NCBI GenBank assembly: GCA_037045685.1
Contig: JBAOII010000036.1
Span: 95,994 to 159,993 of the forward strand
Source of the DNA: Competibacter_A sp037045685
GTDB lineage: Bacteria; Pseudomonadota; Gammaproteobacteria; Competibacterales; Competibacteraceae
Length of the DNA stretch: 64,000 nucleotides
Direction of reading: 5' to 3'
This document shows positions 27,364 to 39,604 of this stretch, one piece after another. The translations under genes were made by a program, and so were the position numbers. Positions within the stretch are counted from its first letter, which is position 1; each line of letters starts with the position of its first letter. The notes beneath the pieces are model-generated. The model made no database searches. It had not been told where the DNA came from and saw only the letters and a list, made by a program, of their open reading frames with translations.

Positions 27364-28126
27364 GATGACTTTCTCCTCTTGGGCAGCATCTGGCCCGACG
27401 GCGGAGCCATGGATCGGATGCGTCGCTTTGCAAAAAGGCGTCGATTCGCTGATCGCGACCGACCCCGTTCGGATGAGGGAGCAGTCCTCGCGGAACGCGC
27501 TCCCTCGCTCCGTCTTTCCCCGGATCGTGCAAAAAGGTTCAAGGCGAACGCGAGAGCCGCGAATCTCGCTTGCGGGGGACTGGAAATGGAGGAATGACGT
27601 GGAGCGGTTCGGGGTATGCGGCCGATCCCGCGCCGAACGCGGCGGGATGGGAAGCGTGGGCAGGAGCGCGACGACGCCGTGCTGCTCGTTCTCCCTATCT
27701 CCGGTACCGGCCCCAGTTGGTCAAAGCCAAGATCGTGGCCGGCGCCACCGATCCGATCAGCGGCGGCTACGACAAGGTGGGCTCGGGCGGCATCGACTGC
27801 GCCAGCGCCCAGTGGAACGGCCACTGGTTCTGGTGGTCGGGCGGCGCCTGCGCTTTCAGCGCCTTCGACGGGCAGGACGGCGCGGCCGACAACTACCCGG
27901 CCAAGACGGTCTACATCAGCAAATCCTGTGATCGGGTCCAGCGACACCCGACCGTGCGCTCGCCCGAGGTGGGCGACCTATCCGTGGTTACAAACGTATA
28001 TAAAAGAGGATTAAAAGCCATATTAATCGATAAATTATGTATAATCTTGGCAGTCGATTTATATAAAGTTCCACGGCCAAATGCTTTTTTGGTCGGGCAA
28101 TAAAGTCGCTGGCCCGTAGGCGGCCG
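27364..28126. other. Breakpoint-rich region with one possible gene fragment
   Basis: No complete gene. On the plus strand, about 27715-27950 encodes a protein-like stretch (KAKIVAGATDPISGGYDKVG, FWWSGGACAFSAFDG) without a credible start, then loses protein character. From 28005 to 28085 the DNA turns AT-rich (AAACGTATATAAAAGAGG and on), just before the IS110-family remnant. I read this as leftovers of a disrupted gene next to an insertion breakpoint. Confidence 0.35.
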
Positions 28127-28783
28127 ATGAGGGTTCCAACCCGGCAAGGATTCGTTGAAGAGCGCACCGCCATCTACAACCGCCTGCGTGGCCTGATCTC
28201 CGAATTCGGCATCGTCCTGCCGCAGAAGGTGAGCTGTTTGCGTCGGGAGATTGGCGGCCACCTTGAAGACCTGCCGGGATACGCCAACCGATGCGTGGGA
28301 GATCTCCTGGCGCACGCCGACCGGCTCGATGTCCTTGTTGCGGAGTACGACCGTGCCATCGCCCGGGCCGCACGCGAAGACGCGCGCAGCAAACGCCTGA
28401 TGCAACTGCCCGGCATTGGCCCGACCACCGCCAGCGCGCTACTCGCCAGCATTGGTGGCGGCCACGAATTCGACAACGGCCGACAGGTCGCGGCGTGGAT
28501 CGGTCTGACGCCGGGTCAACACAGCAGCGGCGGCAAGGCGCGACTCGGGCGCATCACCAAGGCGGGTGATGCCTATCTGCGCAGTCTTCTCGTGATGGGC
28601 GCTCGCGCCATTCTCAGCGGTCTGGGCGACAAGCAGGATCGCTTCAGTCGCTGGGCGCGCAGTCTGGTCGAGCGCCGCAGCTACTGGCGCGCGGTGGTGG
28701 CGATTGCCGCCAAGAACGCCAGGCTGGCGTGGGCGGTGTTGAAGTATGGCGAAGACTTCCGGCTCAATCCGGTCGTTGCCTGA
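28127..28783 (+). pseudogene. IS110-family transposase, C-terminal fragment
   Basis: About 215 residues. RQGFVEERTAIYNRLRGL is the middle of IS110/IS1111 transposases, followed by the helix-hairpin-helix-like Transposase_20 domain (LPGIGPTTASALLASIG, WIGLTPGQHSSGGKARLG, KAGDAYLRSLLVMGARA). The N-terminal DEDD/RuvC-like catalytic half is absent; sequence upstream of about 28130 is unrelated. Not expected to transpose by itself. Confidence 0.85.
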
Positions 28784-29128
28784 ACGGCTGACAAAAGCGT
28801 CGATAGGGAAAGAAACTGAAAGGGACACGCATGCCGCCGGACGGCGGCCAGGAATCACCGATGCACTGCATGCGTTGATGTGAAGCGGGTTGGACCCGCG
28901 CCAGGAGCGCCTGATTAGCTCAAGGGGAGACATCTTTCCCGACTAACGATTGAGGCCCCGGCGCGCGTCTTTCATCAGGGTCCCGGCATAGAGCCGAACA
29001 TGACCGGTTGTAGTACCGCAGTCCTTCACCTTCTCGCTCGACGATGGCAGTGGATAACGAATCAGATCAGGAAAAATGATGAACTAAAAAACCATCGCGG
29101 CGCTTGATTTTTAGGGAAGCCCTTGTAG
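28784..29128. other. Non-coding flank of the IS110 remnant
   Basis: 345 bp with no gene. It probably contains the right end of the IS and the promoter of the hybrid kinase. CGGACGGCGGCC and GGGTTGGACCCGCGCC are short inverted repeats near 28840-28900 of unknown meaning. Confidence 0.35.
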
Positions 29129-33051
<3,923 letters not shown>

Positions 33052-33272
33052 GCCGAGGTCGGCGGGCGATCGCCCGTCCGGGCCGATCCCGCGACGCCCG
33101 GAACAACGGACCGCGCGCCACTGTCTTCTGTTTGTTTGGCGCGAAGCGTCTCGCGCCGGCGGGTTGTCTCGACCGGCTTCTCCGGCAGCGCATTTGAGCG
33201 GGCCAGGGATGATCCGCCGCCCCCGAGGTCCAACGACGACACCACCCGAACCCACCGAACAGGACTCCCGCC

Positions 33273-34331
33273 ATGATCCAGACCCACGGTTATGCCGCCC
33301 AGAATGCGGCCTCGGCCCTCGCGCCTTTCACTTTCGAGCGGCGCGAGCCCGGCCCGCACGACGTGCAGATCGAAATTCTGTATTGCGGCATCTGTCATTC
33401 CGACCTGCATCAAGCCCGCAACGATTGGAGCAATTCGCTGTACCCGATGGTGCCGGGCCACGAGATCGTGGGCCGGGTCGCCAAGGTCGGCCCGCAGGTG
33501 ACCAAACTGAAAGTCGGCGATCACGCGGGGGTCGGCTGCATGGTGGATTCCTGCCGCCACTGTTCCGCCTGCGAGGACGGTCTGGAGCAATATTGCGAGG
33601 AAGGCGCCACCTGGACCTACAACGGCAAGGAGCGCACCGGCGACCGGCTGACGTTCGGCGGCTACTCGGAGCGGATCGTGGTCGATGAGCGCTTCGTGAT
33701 CCGGGTTCCCGACGGCCTGGATTTGAAGGCGGTCGCCCCGCTGTTCTGCGCCGGCATCACCACCTATTCGCCGCTGCGGCACTGGGGAGTCGGCGAAGGC
33801 CAGAAGGTCGGGGTGATCGGCCTCGGCGGTCTCGGCCACATGGGCGTCAAATTCGCCAAGGCGTTCGGCGCCAAGGTGGTGATGATCACCACCTCGCCGG
33901 GCAAGGCCGCCGACGCGCTGCGCCTCGGCGCCGACGAGGTGCTGCTGTCCACGGATCGGGCGGCGATGGCCAAGCAGGCCGGCAGCTTTCACTTCCTGCT
34001 CGACACCGTCCCGAACGGGCACGATCTCAACCCTTACGCCGCGCTGCTCAAGCGCGATGGCACCCTGGTGCTGGTCGGGGTGCTGACCGCGCTCGAACCG
34101 GCGCTGCGCGGCATCAGCCTGATCGGCGGTCGTCGCCGCGTCGCCGGTTCCGCCATCGGCGGGATCGCGGAGACCCAGGAGATGATCGATTTCTGCGCCG
34201 TGCACGGCATCGTCAGCGATGTCGAGATGGTGCCGATTCAAGCCGTCAACGAAGCCTACGAGCGGATGCTGAAAAACGATGTGAAATACCGCTTCGTCAT
34301 CGACATGGCTTCCCTGAAGCAAGCCGCTTGA
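33273..34331 (+). CDS. Zinc-dependent NAD(P) alcohol dehydrogenase / aldehyde reductase (YahK-like)
   Basis: 352 residues, normal family length. Catalytic-zinc ligands in CGICHSDLH and GHEIVG, structural-zinc cysteines in DSCRHCSACEDGLEQYC, Rossmann motif GLGGLGHMGVKFAKAFG. The signature around CxxCHSDLHQARNDW groups it with cinnamyl-alcohol-dehydrogenase-like aldehyde reductases such as E. coli YahK/Ahr, usually NADPH-dependent. It precedes a 66-residue unknown and NnrU on the same strand. Confidence 0.93.
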   Translation: MIQTHGYAAQNAASALAPFTFERREPGPHDVQIEILYCGICHSDLHQARNDWSNSLYPMVPGHEIVGRVAKVGPQVTKLKVGDHAGVGCMVDSCRHCSACEDGLEQYCEEGATWTYNGKERTGDRLTFGGYSERIVVDERFVIRVPDGLDLKAVAPLFCAGITTYSPLRHWGVGEGQKVGVIGLGGLGHMGVKFAKAFGAKVVMITTSPGKAADALRLGADEVLLSTDRAAMAKQAGSFHFLLDTVPNGHDLNPYAALLKRDGTLVLVGVLTALEPALRGISLIGGRRRVAGSAIGGIAETQEMIDFCAVHGIVSDVEMVPIQAVNEAYERMLKNDVKYRFVIDMASLKQAA

Positions 34332-34376
34332 CCGCGCTGGCCCGCCATCGTCCCGCGCGCTGGGGAGGGCTCGCCG

Positions 34377-34577
34377 ATGCGTTTTGAAGACTTGGCGCCA
34401 GAGGTTCGCCACCGGATCGAGCGGGCCGCGAGCCAGTATCTGGTCGCGAACCGCTATATCAGCCTGGACGATGCCTGCCAGACCTTGGACTTGACGCTGC
34501 CGGACTTGTGGAGCCGTATTCTGGAGGAGGCGGGCCTGCCGGAGAGCGATCCGCCCGCGTTCGCGCCGTTCGTCTGA
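34377..34577 (+). CDS. Hypothetical 66-residue protein
   Basis: MRFEDLAPEVRHRIERAASQ then a predicted helix-turn-helix-sized core (YISLDDACQTLDLTLPDLWS) and an acidic/Pro tail. No family recognised. It has its own start 45 bp after the dehydrogenase; composition matches real coding sequence. Possibly a small regulatory or partner protein. Confidence 0.55.
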   Translation: MRFEDLAPEVRHRIERAASQYLVANRYISLDDACQTLDLTLPDLWSRILEEAGLPESDPPAFAPFV

Positions 34578-34654
34578 GCGAGGAGGTTGCGCGCCGGCGG
34601 TTCCGGCGAAGCCACCGTCCACACCACCGTCCACACCACCGTGGAGATGCGATC

Positions 34655-35347
34655 ATGAGCACCGCGCTTTGGGCCACCGGGTTGGCCAGCGCCGCTTTTC
34701 TCGCCAGCCATCTCGGCTTGTCCGGCGCCGCAGCGCGCGGCCGGCTGGTCGAGCGACTGGGGGAAAAGGGGTTTCAGGTTTTGTATTCTACGGTCGCGTT
34801 GCTGGCCTTGGGGGCGATGATCGCCGCTTACGCCCACGCCTCGACCCAAATCCATTTTCTGTGGGTGCCGGGCCATGGCCTGCGCCATCTGCCGCTGCTG
34901 GTCATGCCGGTGGCGCTGATCCTGATCGCGGGCGGAGTGCTCGCCCCCAATCCGTCGGCGGTGGGGGCGACCGGCGCGCTCGACCGGACCGAACCGGCGA
35001 CCGGTGTGCTGCGCGTCACCCGTCATCCGGTGATGTGGGGAATCGCGCTGTGGGCGGCGGTTCATATTGTCGCCAACGGCGATCTGGCGTCGCTGCTGTT
35101 CTTCGGCGGATTCCTGCTGACGGCGATTCTGGGCTCGCTGCACCTCGACCGGCGGATGGCGGCCGAGCAGGGCGAGCGCTGGCGGCGCTTTGCCGCCGTC
35201 ACTTCCTATGTGCCGTTCGCGGCGCTGCTGGGCGGTCGCCAGCGCGGGTCTTGGGGCGAGCTGCGCTGGCCGGCGGCGTGGGGATTGGGCGCGTTCGCGC
35301 TCCTGCTGTTGCTGCATCCCTATCTGTTCGGCGTGCGGCCGTACTGA
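34655..35347 (+). CDS. NnrU family membrane protein
   Basis: 230 residues from ATG 34655. Six or so hydrophobic helices; family motifs HLGLSG, TRHPVMWGIALWAAVHI and NGDLASLLFFGGFL, with HLDRRMAAEQGERWRRF. NnrU proteins relate to the isoprenylcysteine methyltransferase fold and are often near denitrification genes; none is here. Upstream, at about 34614-34643, is a short tandem repeat of CCACCGTCCACA. Confidence 0.9.
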   Translation: MSTALWATGLASAAFLASHLGLSGAAARGRLVERLGEKGFQVLYSTVALLALGAMIAAYAHASTQIHFLWVPGHGLRHLPLLVMPVALILIAGGVLAPNPSAVGATGALDRTEPATGVLRVTRHPVMWGIALWAAVHIVANGDLASLLFFGGFLLTAILGSLHLDRRMAAEQGERWRRFAAVTSYVPFAALLGGRQRGSWGELRWPAAWGLGAFALLLLLHPYLFGVRPY

Positions 35348-35399
35348 GGGAGCCGGGATCGGCAGGTCCGGCGTCGATCTGCGGGAAAATCGCGGCGCC

Positions 35400-35545
35400 G
35401 AAAAAAAAGAGCCGCCGGTTGCCCGGCGGCGAAGCTCACTTAAGAGGATGTCAACCCAAACCACTAGAGGAGAGTGCGTCTGTCCTGACCGCCCGACGCG
35501 AGGCGTTGGCGGCGCGCGATGGCCGTACCGCGCGCTTACTCTCGT
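35400..35545 (-). ncRNA. Candidate structured small RNA, copy 1
   Basis: On the minus strand this stretch ends in a near-perfect intrinsic terminator: stem GCCGCCGG (35411-35418) with CCGGCGGC (35423-35430), then a T8 tract (complement of 35401-35408). Upstream is a second hairpin, GCGTC (35476-35480) with GACGC (35495-35499), around a loop whose plus-strand reading is TGTCCTGACCGCCC. Copy 2 at 44162-44300 keeps the loop but changes both stem arms together. No reading frame is conserved between the copies. It lies 66 bp downstream of the DMT transporter stop, so read-through from that gene or its own promoter are both possible. Confidence 0.45.
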
Positions 35546-35610
35546 TAATCGGCCGCGACGGAAAAGACTTTAGGGGGCTGAATAAACTTTTTGCCTTCAT
35601 CGGCCGATGC

Positions 35611-36669
35611 TCAATGACCGTGCCGATGATGCGAGTCCGGGAAGTGCGGATGGTCGTGCGTCAGCGGCTCGTGGCGGTGCCGGTGGCGATGCCGGTTGCC
35701 CGGCGGCGCCCGCTCGTCGTGCGGGTGCCGGTGGTGGGCATCGTGCTCGTGCTCGTGCTCGTGCTCGTGTTCCAGCGGTTCGTGGGTGTGGAGGTGGCTG
35801 TGCCGCTCGGTCAGGTGCAACCAAACGCCCAGTCCCATCAGGGCGGTGGCGGCGAGCAACCGTGCGGTGACGGGTTCGCCCAAAAAGGGAATCGCCAGAA
35901 CGGCGCCGAAAAACGGCGCGACGGAGAAATAGGCCCCGGTTCGGGCAGTCCCGAGATGGCGCAGGCCGACCACGAACAGCGCGAGACTGGCGCCATAGGC
36001 GAGCGCGCCGACCAGCAGCGCCCCGCCGAGCGCGGGGAGAGGCGGCCAAGCCGCGCCCGACCCGAAAGCGAGCGCCAGATTCACGCTCCCCGCCGCCCAG
36101 CCCTTGAACGCGGCGATCCAGGTCGCGTCCGCCAGCGATACCCTGCGGGTGAGGTTGTTGTCGATTCCCCACGCCAAGCAAGCCCCCACCACGGCCAAGG
36201 CCGGCCAGAGGGTCGAGAAGCGGGCCTCGCCGGGCCACCCCAGCACGATTACCCCGGCCACGATGGCGACCATCCCCAGAGCGACGCGCCGGTCAAAATT
36301 CTCTCGGAAAACGAACCACGCCAGCAGGGCGGTCAACACCCCTTCCGCGTTGAGCAGGAGCGCCGCGCCCGACGCCGGCATCCCGGTCAGACCGAACATC
36401 AGCAGCACCGGTCCGACCACCCCGCCGGCGATGATCGCTCCCGCCAGCCAGCCCCATTCCGTCGGCGGCAGCTTCTGCGCCGGCGCACGGCGCGCGAGCC
36501 GGTACGCCGAAAGCCCCATCCCGGAACCGAGATAGAGCAGGCCAGCCAACAGCCAGGGATCGATATCCGACAGCAAGCCTTTGGCCAAGGGCGTGCCGCT
36601 CCCGAACAGCAGCGCCGCGCCCAAGGTGGCCATGACGCCAGGATGACGCAATCTATCTATGAAAGTCAT
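35611..36669 (-). CDS. DMT/EamA-family transporter with histidine-rich C-terminal tail
   Basis: 352 residues. Ten hydrophobic helices forming two EamA repeats (first LFGSGTPLAKGLL, second ALAVVGACLAWGIDNNLT). From about residue 287 the chain becomes a His/Glu-rich tail: HSHLHTHEPLEHEHEHEHEH, then a further run ending HHRHGH, about 24 histidines in 65 residues. Such tails bind Zn, Ni or Co, so a metal or metal-complex substrate, or metal-dependent regulation, is plausible. The tail DNA is a GTGCTC-type simple repeat near 35745-35770, prone to length changes. Confidence 0.88.
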   Translation of the reverse strand: MTFIDRLRHPGVMATLGAALLFGSGTPLAKGLLSDIDPWLLAGLLYLGSGMGLSAYRLARRAPAQKLPPTEWGWLAGAIIAGGVVGPVLLMFGLTGMPASGAALLLNAEGVLTALLAWFVFRENFDRRVALGMVAIVAGVIVLGWPGEARFSTLWPALAVVGACLAWGIDNNLTRRVSLADATWIAAFKGWAAGSVNLALAFGSGAAWPPLPALGGALLVGALAYGASLALFVVGLRHLGTARTGAYFSVAPFFGAVLAIPFLGEPVTARLLAATALMGLGVWLHLTERHSHLHTHEPLEHEHEHEHEHDAHHRHPHDERAPPGNRHRHRHRHEPLTHDHPHFPDSHHRHGH

Positions 36670-36708
36670 GCGCTTGAGGGTTCGCAGTAGCTCGCCGCAT
36701 TATCGCCG

Positions 36709-37368
36709 CTAAATCTTCCGCTCGAACGCCGTGAGCACCTTGCTGGATAGCCGGTAAAGCTGGGCGGGCCGGTGCGCGCCGGTGCGGAAGCGGTTCGGGA
36801 TTTCTTCGATGATGTCCTGCTCCAGAATCTTGTGCCGGAAAGAGGCTTTGTCCAGACGGACGCCGATGGTCTGCTCGTAAATCCGGTGCAAGTCGTTCAT
36901 GGTGAATTCCGCCGATAGCAGGAACGCCGGCAGCGACGAATAGGTCGCCTTGCCGCGCAGCCGCTCCACCGCCTTGTCCACGATCTTTTGATGATCGAAG
37001 GGCAGCGGCGGCAAGGCATCCACCGGGAACGCTTCGGCCGACGGGTTCCGCTCCAGCAACGACCAGGGGATCAGCGCGTAGTAGGCCACGCTGACCGACC
37101 AACCTCTCGGGTCGCGAGCCGCGCCGGAGAAGGTGAACAACTGCTCCAGATAAGGCGCGTCGAAGCCGATCTTGCCGCGAATCACCCGCCGGGCCGCCGC
37201 TTCGGTGTCGGCGTCTTCCTGGGCGTGGACGAAGCCGCCCGGCAGGGCGGGCAGACCCTCAAACGGCGGCTCTTTGCGCCGCGTCAGAACGAGGCACAGG
37301 CGCTCGTCGCGGATGGTGAACAGCGCCGTGTCCACCATCACCAGGGGTTGCGGATAGGTCGGTTCCAC
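36709..37368 (-). CDS. NrtR-like transcriptional regulator with inactive Nudix domain
   Basis: 219 residues. The N-terminal Nudix fold (about 8-140) shows LVLTRRKEPPFEGLPALPGG, but the Nudix box lacks its glutamates: AAARRVIRGKIGF replaces RExxEExG, so hydrolysis is unlikely. The C-terminal winged-helix domain (TYSSLPAFLLSAEFTMNDLH, SFRHKILEQDIIEEIP) binds DNA in NrtR proteins, which sense ADP-ribose and control NAD metabolism. It is divergent from the J-domain - vWA - PurA-like operon across a 150-bp AT-rich gap with two matching palindromes, its likely operators. Confidence 0.85.
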   Translation of the reverse strand: MEPTYPQPLVMVDTALFTIRDERLCLVLTRRKEPPFEGLPALPGGFVHAQEDADTEAAARRVIRGKIGFDAPYLEQLFTFSGAARDPRGWSVSVAYYALIPWSLLERNPSAEAFPVDALPPLPFDHQKIVDKAVERLRGKATYSSLPAFLLSAEFTMNDLHRIYEQTIGVRLDKASFRHKILEQDIIEEIPNRFRTGAHRPAQLYRLSSKVLTAFERKI

Positions 37369-37392
37369 GCTCGCGTCTCCACTATTGTTTGA

Positions 37393-37410
37393 TGTTATTA
37401 ATAAATAACA
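37393..37410. promoter_or_regulatory. Candidate NrtR-like operator 1
   Basis: TGTTATTAATAAATAACA is an 18-bp near-perfect palindrome (only the central pair breaks symmetry), in the intergenic region between the regulator and the operon it probably controls. Confidence 0.5.
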
Positions 37411-37463
37411 AAAATCATTTTATGGACTTGAAATAGCTGATGTCCACTAAAAATATTTATAAA

Positions 37464-37481
37464 TGTTATTTGCATTTAACA
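37464..37481. promoter_or_regulatory. Candidate NrtR-like operator 2
   Basis: TGTTATTTGCATTTAACA is an 18-bp imperfect palindrome with the same TGTTATT...TAACA arms and the same length as the site 71 bp upstream. It lies about 40 bp before the J-domain gene start, where binding would cover the promoter. Confidence 0.5.
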
Positions 37482-37518
37482 AATAAGTCTGTTAGTCTTC
37501 ACGCCCATGGAGGTGACC

Positions 37519-38559
37519 ATGAACGACGTGACCGCATTATCCGCCGAGGCGCTGCTCGCCATCCGGCCGTCCGAGCCGGAACGCCTGTTCACCGGCGACG
37601 AAGAAATCGCAAAGCAGGAATTCCGGGCGCTGGCCTCGCGCTGGCACCCGGACCGTTGCCCGGACGCCGGCACCACCGGGGCGTTCCAGCACGTCAACCG
37701 GCTGTACGACGCGGCGGTCAGGAAACTGCGGGGCGGCATCTGGCAAACGCCGGGCCTGCTGGTGCTGCGGGCGACGGACGGCGCGACCTACAAAATCCGC
37801 TACCGCAAGGAACGCGAATTCGAGCTGGGCCGGCTGTTCGTCGGCGGCGAGATCGCGGCCTATGTGGTCGCGAAAGAACATGCCGACCTGTTCGACAACG
37901 CACTCCAGGTCATCGACCGCTTGCCCTGCGCCGACCCGCGCATGGCGGCGGAAGTCGGGCGCTGCCTGCCGGAGATCGTCCGCCACTTCGACACCGAAGA
38001 GGGCCGGGTGCTGGTGCTGCGGAAAACGCCGGATCGGGTGTTGCTGCGCGACCTGCTCGACCACTGCGGCGGCCGGCTGGACGCTCGCCACGTCGCCTGG
38101 ATCGTCAGTTCGCTGCTGAATCTGGCCTGCTACCTGGATTACGCCCGGCTGGCGCACAACGCCATCCTGGCCGACACCTGGTTCGTCTCCCCGCCGCAAC
38201 ACGCCGGCGCCCTGCTCGGGGGCTGGTGGTACGCGGTGCGGCAGGGCGAGCGGATGCGGGCCGCGCCGGTTGCCACCGTCCAGTATGCGCCGTTCGACGT
38301 GATGGACCGCCGCTGTGGCGATATCCGCACCGACCTGGAATTGATCCGGGCGCTGGGCCGGGAATTGCTGGGCGACCCGACCGGCTCGCGGCTGGAGCGC
38401 GAGAAAGCGGCGCCGCGACCGATGCTCGACTGGTTGCGGCTGCCGGCGGGCGATTCCGCCCTCCGCGATTATCGGATTTGGATGGGCCGGGTGCTGAAGG
38501 ACAGCTTCGGCAAACGCCGGTTCGTGAAGCTCGACGTGTCGGTCGAGGACTTGTACTGA
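37519..38559 (+). CDS. J-domain protein fused to a pseudokinase-like domain
   Basis: 346 residues from ATG 37519 after GGAGG. Residues 25-75 form a J-domain with the HPD motif in ASRWHPDRCPDAG. The rest looks like a protein-kinase fold: a glycine-loop-like LGRLFVGGEIAAYVV, a hinge-like VLVLRKTPDRVLLRDLLDH, and LARLAHNAIL-type segment (DYARLAHNAILADTWFV) where a kinase would have HRDxxxxN; the catalytic Asp is absent, so this would be a pseudokinase. First gene of a three-gene operon with vWA and PurA-like proteins. The fold assignment of the second half is inference. Confidence 0.7.
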   Translation: MNDVTALSAEALLAIRPSEPERLFTGDEEIAKQEFRALASRWHPDRCPDAGTTGAFQHVNRLYDAAVRKLRGGIWQTPGLLVLRATDGATYKIRYRKEREFELGRLFVGGEIAAYVVAKEHADLFDNALQVIDRLPCADPRMAAEVGRCLPEIVRHFDTEEGRVLVLRKTPDRVLLRDLLDHCGGRLDARHVAWIVSSLLNLACYLDYARLAHNAILADTWFVSPPQHAGALLGGWWYAVRQGERMRAAPVATVQYAPFDVMDRRCGDIRTDLELIRALGRELLGDPTGSRLEREKAAPRPMLDWLRLPAGDSALRDYRIWMGRVLKDSFGKRRFVKLDVSVEDLY

Positions 38560-38600
38560 CTCCCCTCGCCCTTCGGGAGAGGGGTCGGGGGTGAGGGTAA
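38560..38600. repeat. Dispersed palindromic G/C-run repeat (copy 2)
   Basis: CTCCCCTCGCCCTTCGGGAG then AGGGGTCGGGGGTGAGGG, same orientation as the copy at 12779-12838. It sits directly before the vWA gene and is the inverse of the copy at that gene's end. Confidence 0.68.
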
Positions 38601-38630
38601 TTTTTCACGCCAACCAAGAAGGAGAACGCC

Positions 38631-39602
38631 ATGGGTACTGCTCGTTGGGACCCCACCGACTGGAGCGCTTACGCCGCTTCGACCGCCGGTAAAACCACGG
38701 ACGCCGTGTTCGCGTCGCGCGGCATCGACAAAGACCTGAATCCGCTCGGGGTTGCCGTGCGGGAATCGCGGGATTCGGACCTCAACCCGGAATCGAACGC
38801 CATCATCGTCGGGCTGGACGTGACCGGTTCGATGGGCATGATCGCCGACGCGCTGGCGCGCAAGGGCCTCGGCACGATGGTCGAGGAAATTCTGGCTCGC
38901 AAGCCGGTCTCCGACCCGCACATTATGTGTATGGGCATCGGCGACGTGCTGTACGACCGGGCGCCGTTGCAGGTGACCCAGTTCGAGGCCGACATCCGCA
39001 TCGCCGAGCAGCTCGAAAAGCTGTGGCTGGAAAAGGGCGGCGGCGGCAATTCGTGCGAGTCCTACAACCTGCCGTGGTACTTCGCGGCGATGCACACGGC
39101 CATCGACTGCTTCGAGAAGCGCGGCAAGAAAGGCTATCTGTTCACGGTCGGCGACGAGGAGCCACCGCCGGATTTGCCCGCCGCCGCCATCGCCCGCTTT
39201 CTCGGCGACCGGCCGCAACGCGACTTCGATTCTCGTGAACTGCTGACCCTGGTCGGCCGCATGTACCACGTCTTTCACGTCATCGTGGAGGAGGGCAACC
39301 ACGCCCGCCACGATCCGCGCGGAGTGCGGAATCGCTGGACCGAGTTGCTCGGGCAGCGGGTGATCGGTTTGTCCGACCACACCAAATTGGCGGAGGTGAT
39401 CGTCTCCGCCATCGAGGTCAACGAGGGCCGCGACCGGGATAAGGTCGTCAAAAGCTGGTCGAAGCAGACCGCGCTGGTGGTGCAGCGCGCCGTCGGCGGG
39501 CTAGGCGCCGGCCCGAACCGGCAGCGCCGGCGTGGTACGGTTTTGATGGATGACCCTCACCCCAACCCCTCTCCCAAAGGGCGAGGGGGACGGAGGAACT
39601 AA
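38631..39602 (+). CDS. von Willebrand factor A-like protein
   Basis: 323 residues, ATG 38631 after AAGGAGAAC. A MIDAS-type metal site is visible in IIVGLDVTGSMGMIADALAR (D-x-T-G-S in place of DxSxS), with further strands MCMGIGDVLYDRAPLQVTQF and KKGYLFTVGDEEPPPDL. The last 20 residues (DPHPNPSPKGRGG...) are translated from a dispersed repeat, so the original C-terminus was probably altered. vWA proteins often act as metal-dependent adaptors in multi-protein systems; here the partners would be the J-domain/pseudokinase and PurA-like proteins. Confidence 0.75.
   Translation: MGTARWDPTDWSAYAASTAGKTTDAVFASRGIDKDLNPLGVAVRESRDSDLNPESNAIIVGLDVTGSMGMIADALARKGLGTMVEEILARKPVSDPHIMCMGIGDVLYDRAPLQVTQFEADIRIAEQLEKLWLEKGGGGNSCESYNLPWYFAAMHTAIDCFEKRGKKGYLFTVGDEEPPPDLPAAAIARFLGDRPQRDFDSRELLTLVGRMYHVFHVIVEEGNHARHDPRGVRNRWTELLGQRVIGLSDHTKLAEVIVSAIEVNEGRDRDKVVKSWSKQTALVVQRAVGGLGAGPNRQRRRGTVLMDDPHPNPSPKGRGGRRN
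39551..39592. repeat. Dispersed palindromic G/C-run repeat (copy 3, inverted, within vWA gene tail)
   Basis: GACCCTCACCCCAACCCCTC then TCCCAAAGGGCGAGGGGGA, the reverse complement type of copies 1 and 2. It encodes the vWA C-terminus and ends about ten bases before the PurA-like start. Confidence 0.68.
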
Positions 39603-39604
39603 CG

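Noticed and set aside
28127..28783. IS110 transposase as an intact gene
   Set aside because: The N-terminal catalytic half is missing and upstream DNA is unrelated.
21189..28783. Prophage or integrative element
   Set aside because: Accessory genes and IS remnants are present, but there is no integrase, phage structural gene, tRNA attachment site or conjugation gene.
34669..36690. A 673-codon open plus-strand frame
   Set aside because: It runs through NnrU in the wrong frame, a terminator-like hairpin and the antisense of the DMT transporter; no protein-like stretch.
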